Assembly: GCA_016840245.1 (NCBI GenBank)
Contig: JAEOST010000234.1
Span: 1 to 6,051, forward strand
Source of the DNA: Candidatus Thorarchaeota archaeon
GTDB taxonomy: Archaea; Asgardarchaeota; Thorarchaeia; Thorarchaeales; Thorarchaeaceae
Reading direction: 5' to 3'
Length of the DNA: 6,051 bases
The translations under genes were made by a program, and so were the position numbers. The notes beneath the pieces were generated by a model, which did no database searches, was not told the DNA's origin, and saw only the letters and a program-made list of their open reading frames with translations. Positions within the stretch are counted from its first letter, which is position 1, and each line of letters starts with the position of its first letter. Shown piece after piece: positions 1 to 5,775 of this stretch.

Positions 1-2
1 GT

Positions 3-377
3 CACAATTATAGCATAGTCGTATCAGTCACATCAGAATCAACCCAATATGACTCGTTTGTCGATGCGACCGTTGTGATATACATTGATGGAGCATCAGT
101 CATAACCGACCACTTGTACGACGAAGACATCTTGAGAGAAGATGACTATAACTCACTGGCCTCTGATTCTGTTGGTTACGATTTCATAGCAGCTGCAAGC
201 ACTAACATAACAATAACCGGGGTTTTTATTGAAGGCGACGAATGGGAGATCAGAATCTACCAAGACCTTCCCTCTGACCTATTTCCGATGGAAGCTCTGG
301 CAATGATTGGACTTATTGCTGGACTTGTGATCACGATTGCTGGAATGGCTCTAATCCCAAGAGCACGAAGAAGTTGA
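3..377 (+). CDS. C-terminal part of an exported protein with a C-terminal membrane anchor (5' truncated)
   Basis: The frame is open from the first bases of the window, so the true start lies upstream; a GTG at 75 is internal. About 124 residues are visible. The first ~95 are rich in beta-branched and acidic residues (for example VVIYIDG, TNITITGVFIEG, EWEIRIYQDL), as expected for an extracellular beta-sandwich-like domain. They are followed by one hydrophobic helix beginning around EALAMIGLIAGLVIT and a short basic tail, RARRS, ending at the TGA at 375-377. This is the layout of a protein exported with its N-terminal bulk outside the cell and held by one C-terminal transmembrane helix, with the basic tail inside. 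No catalytic motif is visible and I do not recognise the family. The signal peptide, if present, is outside the window. Existence of the gene is likely; its function is unknown. Confidence 0.72.
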   Translation, partial: HNYSIVVSVTSESTQYDSFVDATVVIYIDGASVITDHLYDEDILREDDYNSLASDSVGYDFIAAASTNITITGVFIEGDEWEIRIYQDLPSDLFPMEALAMIGLIAGLVITIAGMALIPRARRS

Positions 378-392
378 GTTGTAACCCAACTC
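376..392 (+). terminator. Small hairpin at the stop codon of the anchored-protein gene
   Basis: GAGTTG (376-381) and CAACTC (387-392) form a perfect 6-bp stem with a 5-base loop, overlapping the end of the TGA stop. No T-run follows (the next bases are CTAGTCCACTG), so it is a weak terminator candidate at best. It could be chance. Confidence 0.22.
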
Positions 393-513
393 CTAGTCCA
401 CTGTATCTCAAATGAAAATTGAATAAGAGAAATGCTAATAGCAGGAGGATATCCGGTTCAACTTGATTGGGACATTCTGTTCTGAAGAAGATTGGAAGTT
501 GATGTGAACCGCC
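378..513. other. Intergenic region upstream of the RimK-like gene
   Basis: This 136-base gap contains no clear TATA box. It holds a textbook AGGAGG at 443-448, but no start codon lies at the usual distance, and the ligase ATG is 65 bases further on. An ATG at 432 opens a 17-codon frame (stop TGA at 483-485) that contains the AGGAGG inside it; I cannot support it as a gene. An in-frame TGA at 505-507 prevents the ligase frame from starting further upstream. Confidence 0.5.
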
Positions 514-1400
514 ATGTATTTTGGAATCTCGTATCATGAGAATATTAACAACTGGGCAACAAAGGGACTCATCGAAGCTGCTACAGCAATGGGCAATGAT
601 GTCAAACCCTTTAGACTTCCAGATGTTGCAGCAGAGATTCCTCACAAGTTTACGCATCTAGAAGATGAGGATATCTCTCAACTTGATGGAATGATTGTAC
701 GAACAATTGGTTTGGGACAGGCGATCAGATTACATTTCGAATCAGTCTACTAGAACACTTCGAGGATGCAGGAATCTATGTGATGAATCCAGCCTACTCA
801 TTCCGTAGAGCAAAGGACAAATACGCAACCCTCACAGCCCTGCACAAAGCTGGAATCAGAGTCCCACGTACCTATGTGGGGGAGAATCTCGAAGCTGCTA
901 TCAACTTCTCTCAGGAAGTTGGTGATGTGGTGATTAAGCCGCTCATAGGTGCTCGAGGAATGGGAGCAATGCGTCCAGAGCATCCAGAACTCACATACAG
1001 AGCTATGAAGTTCATCCACCAGTTGGGACAGATACTCTATGTTCAAGAGATGATTGAAAAACCAGACCGCGACATTAGAGCATTTGTAATTGGAGACAAA
1101 CTAGTTGGTGCAATGTATCGGTACCTTCCAGAGGGACACGAGGGAGAATGGAGGACCAATGTCCATGGTGGGGGTAAGGCTGAGCTTACTCAGTTGGATT
1201 CTGAATATGAAGAATGTGCACTGAAGACTGCCGAGGTCCTTAAGTTGGACTATACTGGCGTAGATATAATTGAATCAAAGGATGGCCCCTGTGTCATTGA
1301 AGCAAATGCATCACCGTCATGGAGTGCATTATCCAGAGTAAGTGGACTAGACATTGCTAGTATGATCATTGACCGACTTGTCGAACGGTCTAAGAGATAG
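514..1400 (+). CDS. RimK-like ATP-grasp ligase (alpha-L-glutamate ligase family), frame interrupted by one -1 shift
   Basis: ATP-grasp enzymes of this family (RimK, LysX/ArgX, MptN, CofF) use ATP to join an amino acid, usually glutamate, to a carboxylate through an acyl-phosphate. The N-terminus MYFGISYHENINNW is read from the ATG at 514, and an upstream in-frame TGA fixes that start. That frame ends at a TAG at 751-753. Family-like sequence continues in the -1 frame as DQITFRISLLEHFEDAG, then GIRVPRTYVG, the nucleotide-binding stretch VVIKPLIGARGMGAMR, YVQEMIEKPDRDIRAFVIGD, WRTNVHGGG and the Mg-binding VIEANASPSW, ending at the TAG at 1398-1400. Joining the frames by a -1 step at 711-717 gives IVRTIGLGTGDQITFR with no gap and ~295 residues, the usual archaeal size. 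Either the gene uses programmed frameshifting, or one base is missing (assembly error or real mutation). The substrate cannot be read from the sequence: no LysW-type carrier gene is adjacent. No strong RBS precedes the ATG. Confidence 0.85.
711..717 (+). other. Slippery-type heptamer T TTG GGA at the frame break
   Basis: The heptamer TTTGGGA fits the X XXY YYZ pattern with the zero-frame codons TTG (712-714) and GGA (715-717) in correct phase. Slipping back one base gives TTT GGG and continues ACA GGC GAT CAG. That is the direction and place needed to rejoin the two halves of the ligase. Against programmed slippage, GGG in the Y position is unusual for known sites, and I see no convincing stem-loop or pseudoknot just downstream. 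The same run is also a homopolymer context: one lost G (GGGG read as GGG) would give exactly the same protein. Confidence 0.4.
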
Positions 1401-1439
1401 ACATGATGCTAAGAGATGTAATGATTCAGAGATGCCGAA

Positions 1440-2174
1440 TCAGAATGTACCCAAGATGGCTTCTACTTCATCCTTTGAGAATATCTTGAAGGACTTGTCC
1501 TTATCATCGATCGTGCCAATCTCTACAGTGTTAGCACGTTCAGCTGCGTCAATAGCACCAGTATCACCTCGTGCCTTCAACAGACCCTCGAGTGCTAAGT
1601 TCAATGCACCATCAAGATCAACACTTTCATCGTACTTGTCGTTAAAGAAATCGCGAACTACATCAGATTCCCTTCCGATTGCAGTCGCTTTCCATCCCCA
1701 GAAAGACCCAGATGGATCAGTTGTGTATAGCTGGGGTCCGTGATCGTCGATTCCACCTACGAGAAGAGAAACACCGAAGGGTCGCACTCCGCCATATTGG
1801 GTGTGGAGTTGTTTAGTATCACAAATATTGACAACTAGTGACTGGATTGAGATTGGTTCATCGTAGCTCAGTCGATTAATCTGTGACTGAACTCGAGCTT
1901 GGTCAATCAACTTCCTAGCGTCAGCATGGAGCCCTGCAATAGCAGTACCTACATGGTCATCGATAAGTAAAATCTTCTTGAGAGTTGTCAAGTCTACCAG
2001 CGCGTGTGGAGATCTCTTTTCTCCAGCCAGTACGACACCGTTTGTACCCTTTACACCAACTGCAAGAGGTCCATGGCGTACTGCCTCTGTTGCATACTCA
2101 ACCTGATAGAGTCTGCCCTCGGGGCTGAAGACGGTAATTGCACGGTCGTAACCCATAGATTGTGGTGGAAACAT
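1440..2174 (-). CDS. psmA: Archaeal 20S proteasome subunit alpha
   Basis: This is the alpha subunit, which forms the outer seven-membered rings of the cytoplasmic 20S proteasome. It gates substrate entry and docks the PAN or Cdc48-type ATPase. The protein is 244 residues, a normal length. The alpha-subunit N-terminal signature is intact at residues 9-32 (YDRAITVFSPEGRLYQVEYA followed by TEAV). The gate residues Y9-D10-R11 are present, as is the lysine of the ATPase HbYX docking pocket (K67, in LKKILLIDD, equivalent to Thermoplasma K66). Other conserved blocks are GLHADARKLIDQAR, TQYGGVRPFGVSLLVGGID and KATAIGRES. There is no beta-type catalytic N-terminal threonine, as expected. The start ATG at 2174 has an AGGAG 11 bases upstream and its own TATA box. 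A second Met at residue 7 (MGYDR) is a possible alternative start. The gene converges with the ligase over a 39-base gap. The beta subunit is not in this window. Confidence 0.97.
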   Translation of the reverse strand: MFPPQSMGYDRAITVFSPEGRLYQVEYATEAVRHGPLAVGVKGTNGVVLAGEKRSPHALVDLTTLKKILLIDDHVGTAIAGLHADARKLIDQARVQSQINRLSYDEPISIQSLVVNICDTKQLHTQYGGVRPFGVSLLVGGIDDHGPQLYTTDPSGSFWGWKATAIGRESDVVRDFFNDKYDESVDLDGALNLALEGLLKARGDTGAIDAAERANTVEIGTIDDKDKSFKIFSKDEVEAILGTF

Positions 2175-2185
2175 TCAGAAACATT

Positions 2186-2190
2186 CTCCT
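2186..2190 (-). promoter_or_regulatory. Shine-Dalgarno site of psmA
   Basis: On the minus strand AAAGGAG precedes the psmA ATG, with 11 bases between AGGAG and the start. The spacing is somewhat long but the motif is clean. An out-of-frame ATG lies between the two and opens a different frame, so the ATG at 2174 is preferred. Confidence 0.6.
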
Positions 2191-2240
2191 TTAGACTAAC
2201 TGCTAAATGGTGCTCTCAGACTTGAGAAACTCGACCCGAG

Positions 2241-2249
2241 TTTATAAGG
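2241..2249 (-). promoter_or_regulatory. TATA box of the psmA promoter
   Basis: On the minus strand the sequence reads CCTTATAAA, close to the archaeal TATA consensus, and is preceded by a purine-rich GAAATAA that could serve as the BRE. Transcription would start roughly 25 bases downstream, near 2215-2220. That leaves a leader of about 40 bases containing the AGGAG site. psmA can therefore be transcribed independently of the radical SAM gene upstream. Confidence 0.6.
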
Positions 2250-2255
2250 TTATTT

Positions 2256-2269
2256 CTGTGTGTGCACAG
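2256..2269. repeat. Short palindrome CTGTG-N4-CACAG abutting the psmA BRE/TATA region
   Basis: CTGTG (2256-2260) and CACAG (2265-2269) are perfect 5-base inverted repeats separated by 4 bases. They lie immediately upstream of the BRE/TATA of psmA and just after the end of the radical SAM gene. This could be an operator or a weak 3'-end hairpin, but at 5 bp chance is quite possible. Confidence 0.25.
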
Positions 2270-2283
2270 TGGTTTGTAACAGT

Positions 2284-2979
2284 CTAACGCCACTCGATGT
2301 CTACTTCAACGCCAGAAAATTCCATCTCTTCAAGGTGCTCCAATTCAGACCTCTCTGGTTTTGTGAGGTTACTCAGCTCTTCTACTCTAACTCCAGATGA
2401 CTCTATATAGTTCTGAACAACATATCGTCCCTCATATCCGAGATTCGCCAGTAGAATGAGAATCTGTTCAATATCATCAGGTTTCATCAGAGTACTCACA
2501 TAGGTTGTACGAGGCCAGAAAGCCACATCTGAATTGAGCAGTAACTCTATGCTCTTTGACACAGAAGGCCAAAGATTGTGTTTCATTCGAGCAACTGTGT
2601 TGTATCTCTCAGGAGAGGTCTTGATATCCAACCAGACAGAATCAAGATACGGGAGGCTCTGTTGAAGTATTGACGGATTGGTCCCGTTGGTATTGAGATT
2701 GATATGCCCACTTCCAGCATCACGTAACTTCCTCAAGAGTGAAGGCAAGTCAGAATGCATTGTTGGTTCTCCACCAGTTATGCAGTGGCCCTTGCTTAGA
2801 TGTCCAGTGGATCTAGTTACAATCTCATCAATTGGTACGTCGGTTCCAGAATCCATTGGTATGATTTCAGCGTTCTGACAGTAGGGGCAGTCAAAGTTGC
2901 ACCCAGCAGTGAAGATGACTGTGACAGGGATTCCAGGGACATCTACAAGGCTGATGTCAATTATGGTAGAAATTCTCAT
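2284..2979 (-). CDS. Radical SAM protein, anaerobic ribonucleoside-triphosphate reductase activating protein (NrdG-like)
   Basis: The 231-residue protein has the radical SAM cluster motif C27-x3-C31-x2-C34 (CNFDCPYC), which binds a [4Fe-4S] cluster and S-adenosylmethionine to make a 5'-deoxyadenosyl radical. Other family motifs are GGEP at 69-72 (SAM binding), NTNGT at 96-100 and LDIK at 117-120. Proteins of this compact size with an early CxxxCxxC and this motif set are usually activases that install a glycyl radical on anaerobic class III ribonucleotide reductase. Related activases act on pyruvate formate-lyase-type enzymes. No partner glycyl-radical enzyme lies in the window, so the target is inferred from family only. 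The start is the ATG at 2979, giving MRISTIIDISLVDVPG, a typical activase N-terminus. No strong RBS is seen. It lies 45 bases downstream of the 577-residue membrane-protein gene on the same strand and may be co-transcribed with it. Confidence 0.85.
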   Translation of the reverse strand: MRISTIIDISLVDVPGIPVTVIFTAGCNFDCPYCQNAEIIPMDSGTDVPIDEIVTRSTGHLSKGHCITGGEPTMHSDLPSLLRKLRDAGSGHINLNTNGTNPSILQQSLPYLDSVWLDIKTSPERYNTVARMKHNLWPSVSKSIELLLNSDVAFWPRTTYVSTLMKPDDIEQILILLANLGYEGRYVVQNYIESSGVRVEELSNLTKPERSELEHLEEMEFSGVEVDIEWR

Positions 2980-3024
2980 CTGTCTTCACTCACTATTGCG
3001 ATATCCTTGATTTATTCTCATTTT

Positions 3025-4758
3025 CTACTTGGCGAGATTCATAATTTCCTGAATAACTATCTTTCTCAATTTTGACATATCCTTGTACTCGCCTTCAATA
3101 GTCACATCTTGGAACGTCGAGTTCTTTCTATCATATGACAGAGTAACGGTTGCTTCAGTATCAACATCTCTGTTGGTATACAAGTATCGAACACGGACAT
3201 GCTCTCTGTCCTCAAGAAGCTCTTCATCCATAGATACTATCTCCTTGTCTGAGAGATAGGTTTCAAGCTCGTTAACGTCGAATTTACTGTTCAGAGCAAT
3301 TCTCACTAAATGACTCTGGGTCACTCTTGATTCAAGAAAATCGATACCCTTCTTCAGAGCAAAGACAATGCACATCCATAGACCAACAGCCATCGCAAAG
3401 AATACTATCGGGTTCTCTTGCGGGAATATTGCCAGTTCTGATGAGTATTCTCCTGTGAGTGCTAACACAATATCGAAAGCAATTGTACCGGAGAGAATCA
3501 GCTCAATAACATCGAGCACATTCCCAGTACGTTCGTTTGCCTTGATGACTTCACTTGTACTCTGTGTATTGTCTCTGAGAGCATTATAGACACGTCTCAT
3601 CTGTTGCTCAATCTGAGTTGAGAGTAGTGTTTGGAGACCATCCACCTCGCTCTCTAGACTTAACATATCAATCTCTGTGTCTGTTATTCGGCTCTGTAAC
3701 CTTAGGAAGGATTTGTCTATTTTCACTAAGTTCTTGATATCGTCAGAGAGATGACTGCTTTCATCCTCCCAACGTCCACTGATCAGGCTGAATCCTCTTG
3801 TCAGATAACCACTAATCGATTTTATGATAGTAAAATTAGCTGAAGACTCAGTTAGAATATTCTGTGCATTGGTGATAACTGTATGATCACCCTCGGCGGT
3901 CTTCTCAAGTAACTTCCTAACACGACCAAGTTCATCCCATAAGAGTGACATCCTGTGAAACAGCGCATCAACAAATAATTCAGAGCTTCTCACCAATGAA
4001 TAGAAAGCAACTAGGGTCTCGTACTTCTTCCAGTCTTCCGAGATGACAATAATCCCGGAAGAACCAATCATAATGATTGACCCATCATCCTTGTCCTTGT
4101 GTATGAATTCAAGCTCGTCAAGTATTTGCTCTATCTCGTTCTGATATTCCTCACCATCCATGTACTGAGAGGGGTCACCCAGCAATGGAACAATGCTCTC
4201 TGCCATGAGTCCAACAAACTTGTATCTACTATGTGCCGCCCCTTTGAAAATGCAGTCTAACAACCTGCGTTGATGCTGGGTGAGTAGTGTTTCAATCATC
4301 AGCGAACTATCATATGTCAAATCAATGAGGACCCGTGCTAGTTTATCCAGAGAGACAGTACCTGCTGTGTCTCCAACTCTTAGTAGCTCAGCACCATACA
4401 CTACATGTCCCTCGTGATTTAGATATATTCCAATCTCTTCCTTCTGCTCAATAGAAATATCATCAGGGTCTCCGATGGTTGCTTCGCAAGCGATGTATTC
4501 AGATCCCTCGGTCTCAATGACTTTGATAGCATTACAATGCTCCTCTGAGAGAAATGTTGTAGTCTCAGGAAATTCATCCATCAGCATTGTAACGAATTCA
4601 CCCTCTAGACCACGGGAGGACATCAGCTTTGCACCGATTGCCTCCAGCATGTTGCGGTCGCATGGAATGTACTCACTCAATATTGTTCGTATGTTTGTCA
4701 AAGACAATGTCTCAGTAAGTTCATCACGTATCTCGTCAGTTACACTCACTTTAGTCAC
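3025..4758 (-). CDS. Uncharacterised 577-residue coiled-coil protein with two transmembrane helices
   Basis: I do not recognise this protein. Visible layout: a mixed alpha/beta N-terminal region (about 1-250, including hydrophobic strands such as GSIIMIGSSGIIVIS at 227-240); a long helical region (about 245-412) with heptad-like leucines, for example FLRLQSRITDTEIDMLSLES at 351-370; a transmembrane helix at about 413-435; a short loop; a second helix at about 450-468; and a ~105-residue alpha/beta C-terminal domain. With two helices close together, both large parts are probably cytoplasmic. A long helical bundle followed by a helical hairpin loosely resembles CorA-type transporters and the RMD1/RMND1 (DUF155) family, but I see no GMN motif and make no assignment. 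The GTG start at 4758 has a GGAG at a 7-base spacing and overlaps the stop of the preceding gene (GTGA), so the two are translationally coupled. A second in-frame GTG lies three codons on. The gene is real; its function is unknown. Confidence 0.88.
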   Translation of the reverse strand: MTKVSVTDEIRDELTETLSLTNIRTILSEYIPCDRNMLEAIGAKLMSSRGLEGEFVTMLMDEFPETTTFLSEEHCNAIKVIETEGSEYIACEATIGDPDDISIEQKEEIGIYLNHEGHVVYGAELLRVGDTAGTVSLDKLARVLIDLTYDSSLMIETLLTQHQRRLLDCIFKGAAHSRYKFVGLMAESIVPLLGDPSQYMDGEEYQNEIEQILDELEFIHKDKDDGSIIMIGSSGIIVISEDWKKYETLVAFYSLVRSSELFVDALFHRMSLLWDELGRVRKLLEKTAEGDHTVITNAQNILTESSANFTIIKSISGYLTRGFSLISGRWEDESSHLSDDIKNLVKIDKSFLRLQSRITDTEIDMLSLESEVDGLQTLLSTQIEQQMRRVYNALRDNTQSTSEVIKANERTGNVLDVIELILSGTIAFDIVLALTGEYSSELAIFPQENPIVFFAMAVGLWMCIVFALKKGIDFLESRVTQSHLVRIALNSKFDVNELETYLSDKEIVSMDEELLEDREHVRVRYLYTNRDVDTEATVTLSYDRKNSTFQDVTIEGEYKDMSKLRKIVIQEIMNLAK

Positions 4759-5309
4759 CGTCCGTCTCCAAGTCTCAAGTATCCAGGAAGATATGCCTTC
4801 GACTCGTATGATATGTCCTCCATTTCATCAATTGTGATTGGGACATCATCCCCACATTGACATTGGAAGAAGAACTTGCGATCCTTGATTATGACCTCTT
4901 TCAATGAGCCGCAACTACAATCAATCAGTTCTCGTACAGTATTGCAGAAGTCAGCGTCTAGTTTCTCAACTTCACTACGACCGAGTTCTGAAAGTCGATA
5001 TGCTGTCACATATCCATAGTCAGATGTGCTCAAGCGGAGAACAGATATCATCCGTAATTCCAATAAATCTTCAATGTCATCCTTACCCTCACGACTTATG
5101 TTTAGCCATTGTCGTGTACCATCAAGCATCTGAACGCTCCAAGGTGCGTAATCATATGAGGGGAAAAAGCCATCTATAATGCCTTGGTAGATAATTGCTA
5201 ACATGGGCAGTTCCTTTACCCACTTAAGACTGGACTCCGGATCATCGGATGTGTAATAGTTAATGATACAAAGAAGACGTAGCATGTCTGGTGTCAGTTG
5301 AGTGTTCAT
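4755..5309 (-). CDS. Putative winged-helix protein with a CxC...CxC zinc-ribbon-like C-terminus
   Basis: This 184-residue protein has a helical N-terminus (LTPDMLRLLCIINYY) and a region at about 67-117 whose pattern (QWLNISREGKDDIEDLLELR, then RLSTSDYGYVTAYRLSELGR) resembles a winged-helix domain: recognition helix, beta wing, and the phrase YRLSELGRSEV common at the end of archaeal winged-helix regulators. The C-terminal part has C131-x-C133 and C150-x-C152, separated by a beta-hairpin-like stretch, which could bind one zinc ion as a small ribbon. No family name can be given with confidence. It precedes the 577-residue membrane protein, overlaps it by 4 bases, and was probably made in a fixed ratio with it. 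It might regulate the operon or be a soluble partner of the membrane protein. The start ATG at 5309 has two GGAG copies upstream, the better at an 8-base spacing. Confidence 0.85.
   Translation of the reverse strand: MNTQLTPDMLRLLCIINYYTSDDPESSLKWVKELPMLAIIYQGIIDGFFPSYDYAPWSVQMLDGTRQWLNISREGKDDIEDLLELRMISVLRLSTSDYGYVTAYRLSELGRSEVEKLDADFCNTVRELIDCSCGSLKEVIIKDRKFFFQCQCGDDVPITIDEMEDISYESKAYLPGYLRLGDGR
4766..4769 (-). promoter_or_regulatory. Ribosome binding site deciding the GTG start of the membrane protein
   Basis: GGAG on the minus strand lies 7 bases before the GTG at 4758, inside the end of the upstream gene. With the 4-base GTGA overlap it supports GTG 4758 as the start and coupled translation. 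Confidence 0.6.
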
Positions 5310-5311
5310 TT

Positions 5312-5321
5312 CTCCTACTCC
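5312..5321 (-). promoter_or_regulatory. Tandem Shine-Dalgarno motifs before the winged-helix gene
   Basis: The minus strand reads GGAGTAGGAG followed by AA and the ATG at 5309. The distal GGAG has an ideal 8-base spacing; the proximal one is only 2 bases from the start and is probably too close. The motif supports this ATG as the start of the operon. Confidence 0.6.
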
Positions 5322-5328
5322 AATACGA

Positions 5329-5361
5329 ATGATTAGTGAGTAGTGGCATGGTGATAATCAT
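5329..5361. repeat. Inverted repeat ATGATTA-N19-TAATCAT in the leader of the coupled operon
   Basis: ATGATTA (5329-5335) and TAATCAT (5355-5361) are perfect 7-base inverted repeats separated by 19 bases. They begin 20 bases upstream of the winged-helix gene start, just before its RBS. The spacing suits either a dimeric DNA-binding protein contacting half-sites or an RNA stem in the leader. The winged-helix product itself would be the obvious candidate binder, but this is inference. Confidence 0.35.
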
Positions 5362-5400
5362 ACCCAAATACTTTGCCGTTTCTTTTGAGAGCGTATTAAC

Positions 5401-5440
5401 CACGAACATGTTTACTATAACCCTTATTTGCAGATTCGTG
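5401..5440. repeat. Inverted repeat CACGAA-N28-TTCGTG around a plus-strand TATA-like box
   Basis: CACGAA (5401-5406) and TTCGTG (5435-5440) are perfect 6-base inverted repeats that bracket the TATA-like box at 5411-5420. A protein bound to both arms would cover the promoter of the small plus-strand gene. The arms are short and the spacing wide, so chance is not excluded. Confidence 0.28.
5411..5420 (+). promoter_or_regulatory. TATA-like box for the small plus-strand gene
   Basis: TTTACTATAA is an AT-rich TATA-like element. Transcription starting about 25 bases downstream (near 5440) would leave a leader of about 25 bases before the ATG at 5464. It would exclude the TTG at 5428 as the start. 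No clear BRE is seen. Confidence 0.35.
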
Positions 5441-5463
5441 TTTTTCTTGAGTGGGACAATGCA

Positions 5464-5736
5464 ATGGCGGTAAATGCAATAACGAGAGATGAGATTCTAC
5501 AAAGCACTCTCTTCCATATACAACTGAAGCGACTTGAATACATAGATAACTTTCCAGATTCGGTAGCAGACATGTTCACTAAAATCGTAGGCGAGAAAGG
5601 TTTCAGTGAATTTAACAAAATCAAAAGACGTCTCTATCGAATCAGCACCAACTTCTTCTCAATTAACAAAGAGAAGATTTCGAAGAGAGAGTTCTATCAA
5701 GGTCTCTATCAAAGACTGACTCGAATTGCAGGTTAA
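5464..5736 (+). CDS. Small hypothetical helical protein (90 residues)
   Basis: The frame encodes 90 residues starting MAVNAITRDEILQSTL. It is rich in charged and amphipathic helical segments (for example ILQSTLFHIQLKRLEYIDNF, and later EFNKIKRRLYRISTNFF), has no membrane segment, signal peptide or cysteine motif, and is markedly basic towards the C-terminus. I do not recognise the family. A TTG at 5428 would add 12 residues in the same frame, but the ATG is preferred because a TATA-like box at 5411-5420 would place transcription start downstream of the TTG. Upstream GAGTGGG is a weak RBS candidate. It is divergent from the winged-helix/membrane-protein operon and converges, 39 bases away, with the histidine kinase gene. 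Evidence is limited to ORF integrity, amphipathic composition and promoter position. Confidence 0.6.
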   Translation: MAVNAITRDEILQSTLFHIQLKRLEYIDNFPDSVADMFTKIVGEKGFSEFNKIKRRLYRISTNFFSINKEKISKREFYQGLYQRLTRIAG

Positions 5737-5775
5737 AGTACCCTAACTTGCTATCAGATGTCATAAGTAAGAGAG

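Noticed and set aside
331..657. Minus-strand frame of 108 codons across the intergenic gap and the ligase start
   Set aside because: Cysteine-rich, low-complexity translation antisense to well-supported coding sequence. No RBS or family resemblance.
780..1400. Independent gene starting at the GTG at 780
   Set aside because: The frame carries family-like sequence well upstream of 780 (DQITFRISLLEHFED), and the N-terminal ATP-grasp subdomain is encoded in the preceding frame, so this is the second half of one gene.
1401..1439. Terminator or small RNA between the ligase and psmA
   Set aside because: Only 39 bases. AGAGAT recurs as a short direct repeat, but there is no hairpin or T-tract.
1369..1743. 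Plus-strand frame of 124 codons
   Set aside because: Antisense shadow of the psmA 3' half; serine/proline-rich translation with no protein-like pattern.
2980..3024. Separate promoter for the radical SAM gene
   Set aside because: The 45-base gap is AT-rich but no element matches an archaeal TATA/BRE pair well enough to call.
4475..4837. Plus-strand frame of 120 codons across the junction of the coupled pair
   Set aside because: Antisense to both genes of the pair, with a serine/methionine-rich shadow composition.
5428..5463. TTG start extending the small plus-strand protein by 12 residues
   Set aside because: Transcription from the TATA-like box at 5411-5420 would begin downstream of the TTG, and ATG at 5464 is the stronger start codon.
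5737..5775. Terminator between the convergent small gene and the histidine kinase
   Set aside because: The 39-base gap is AT-rich but I find no stem-loop or clear T-run that could be defended.
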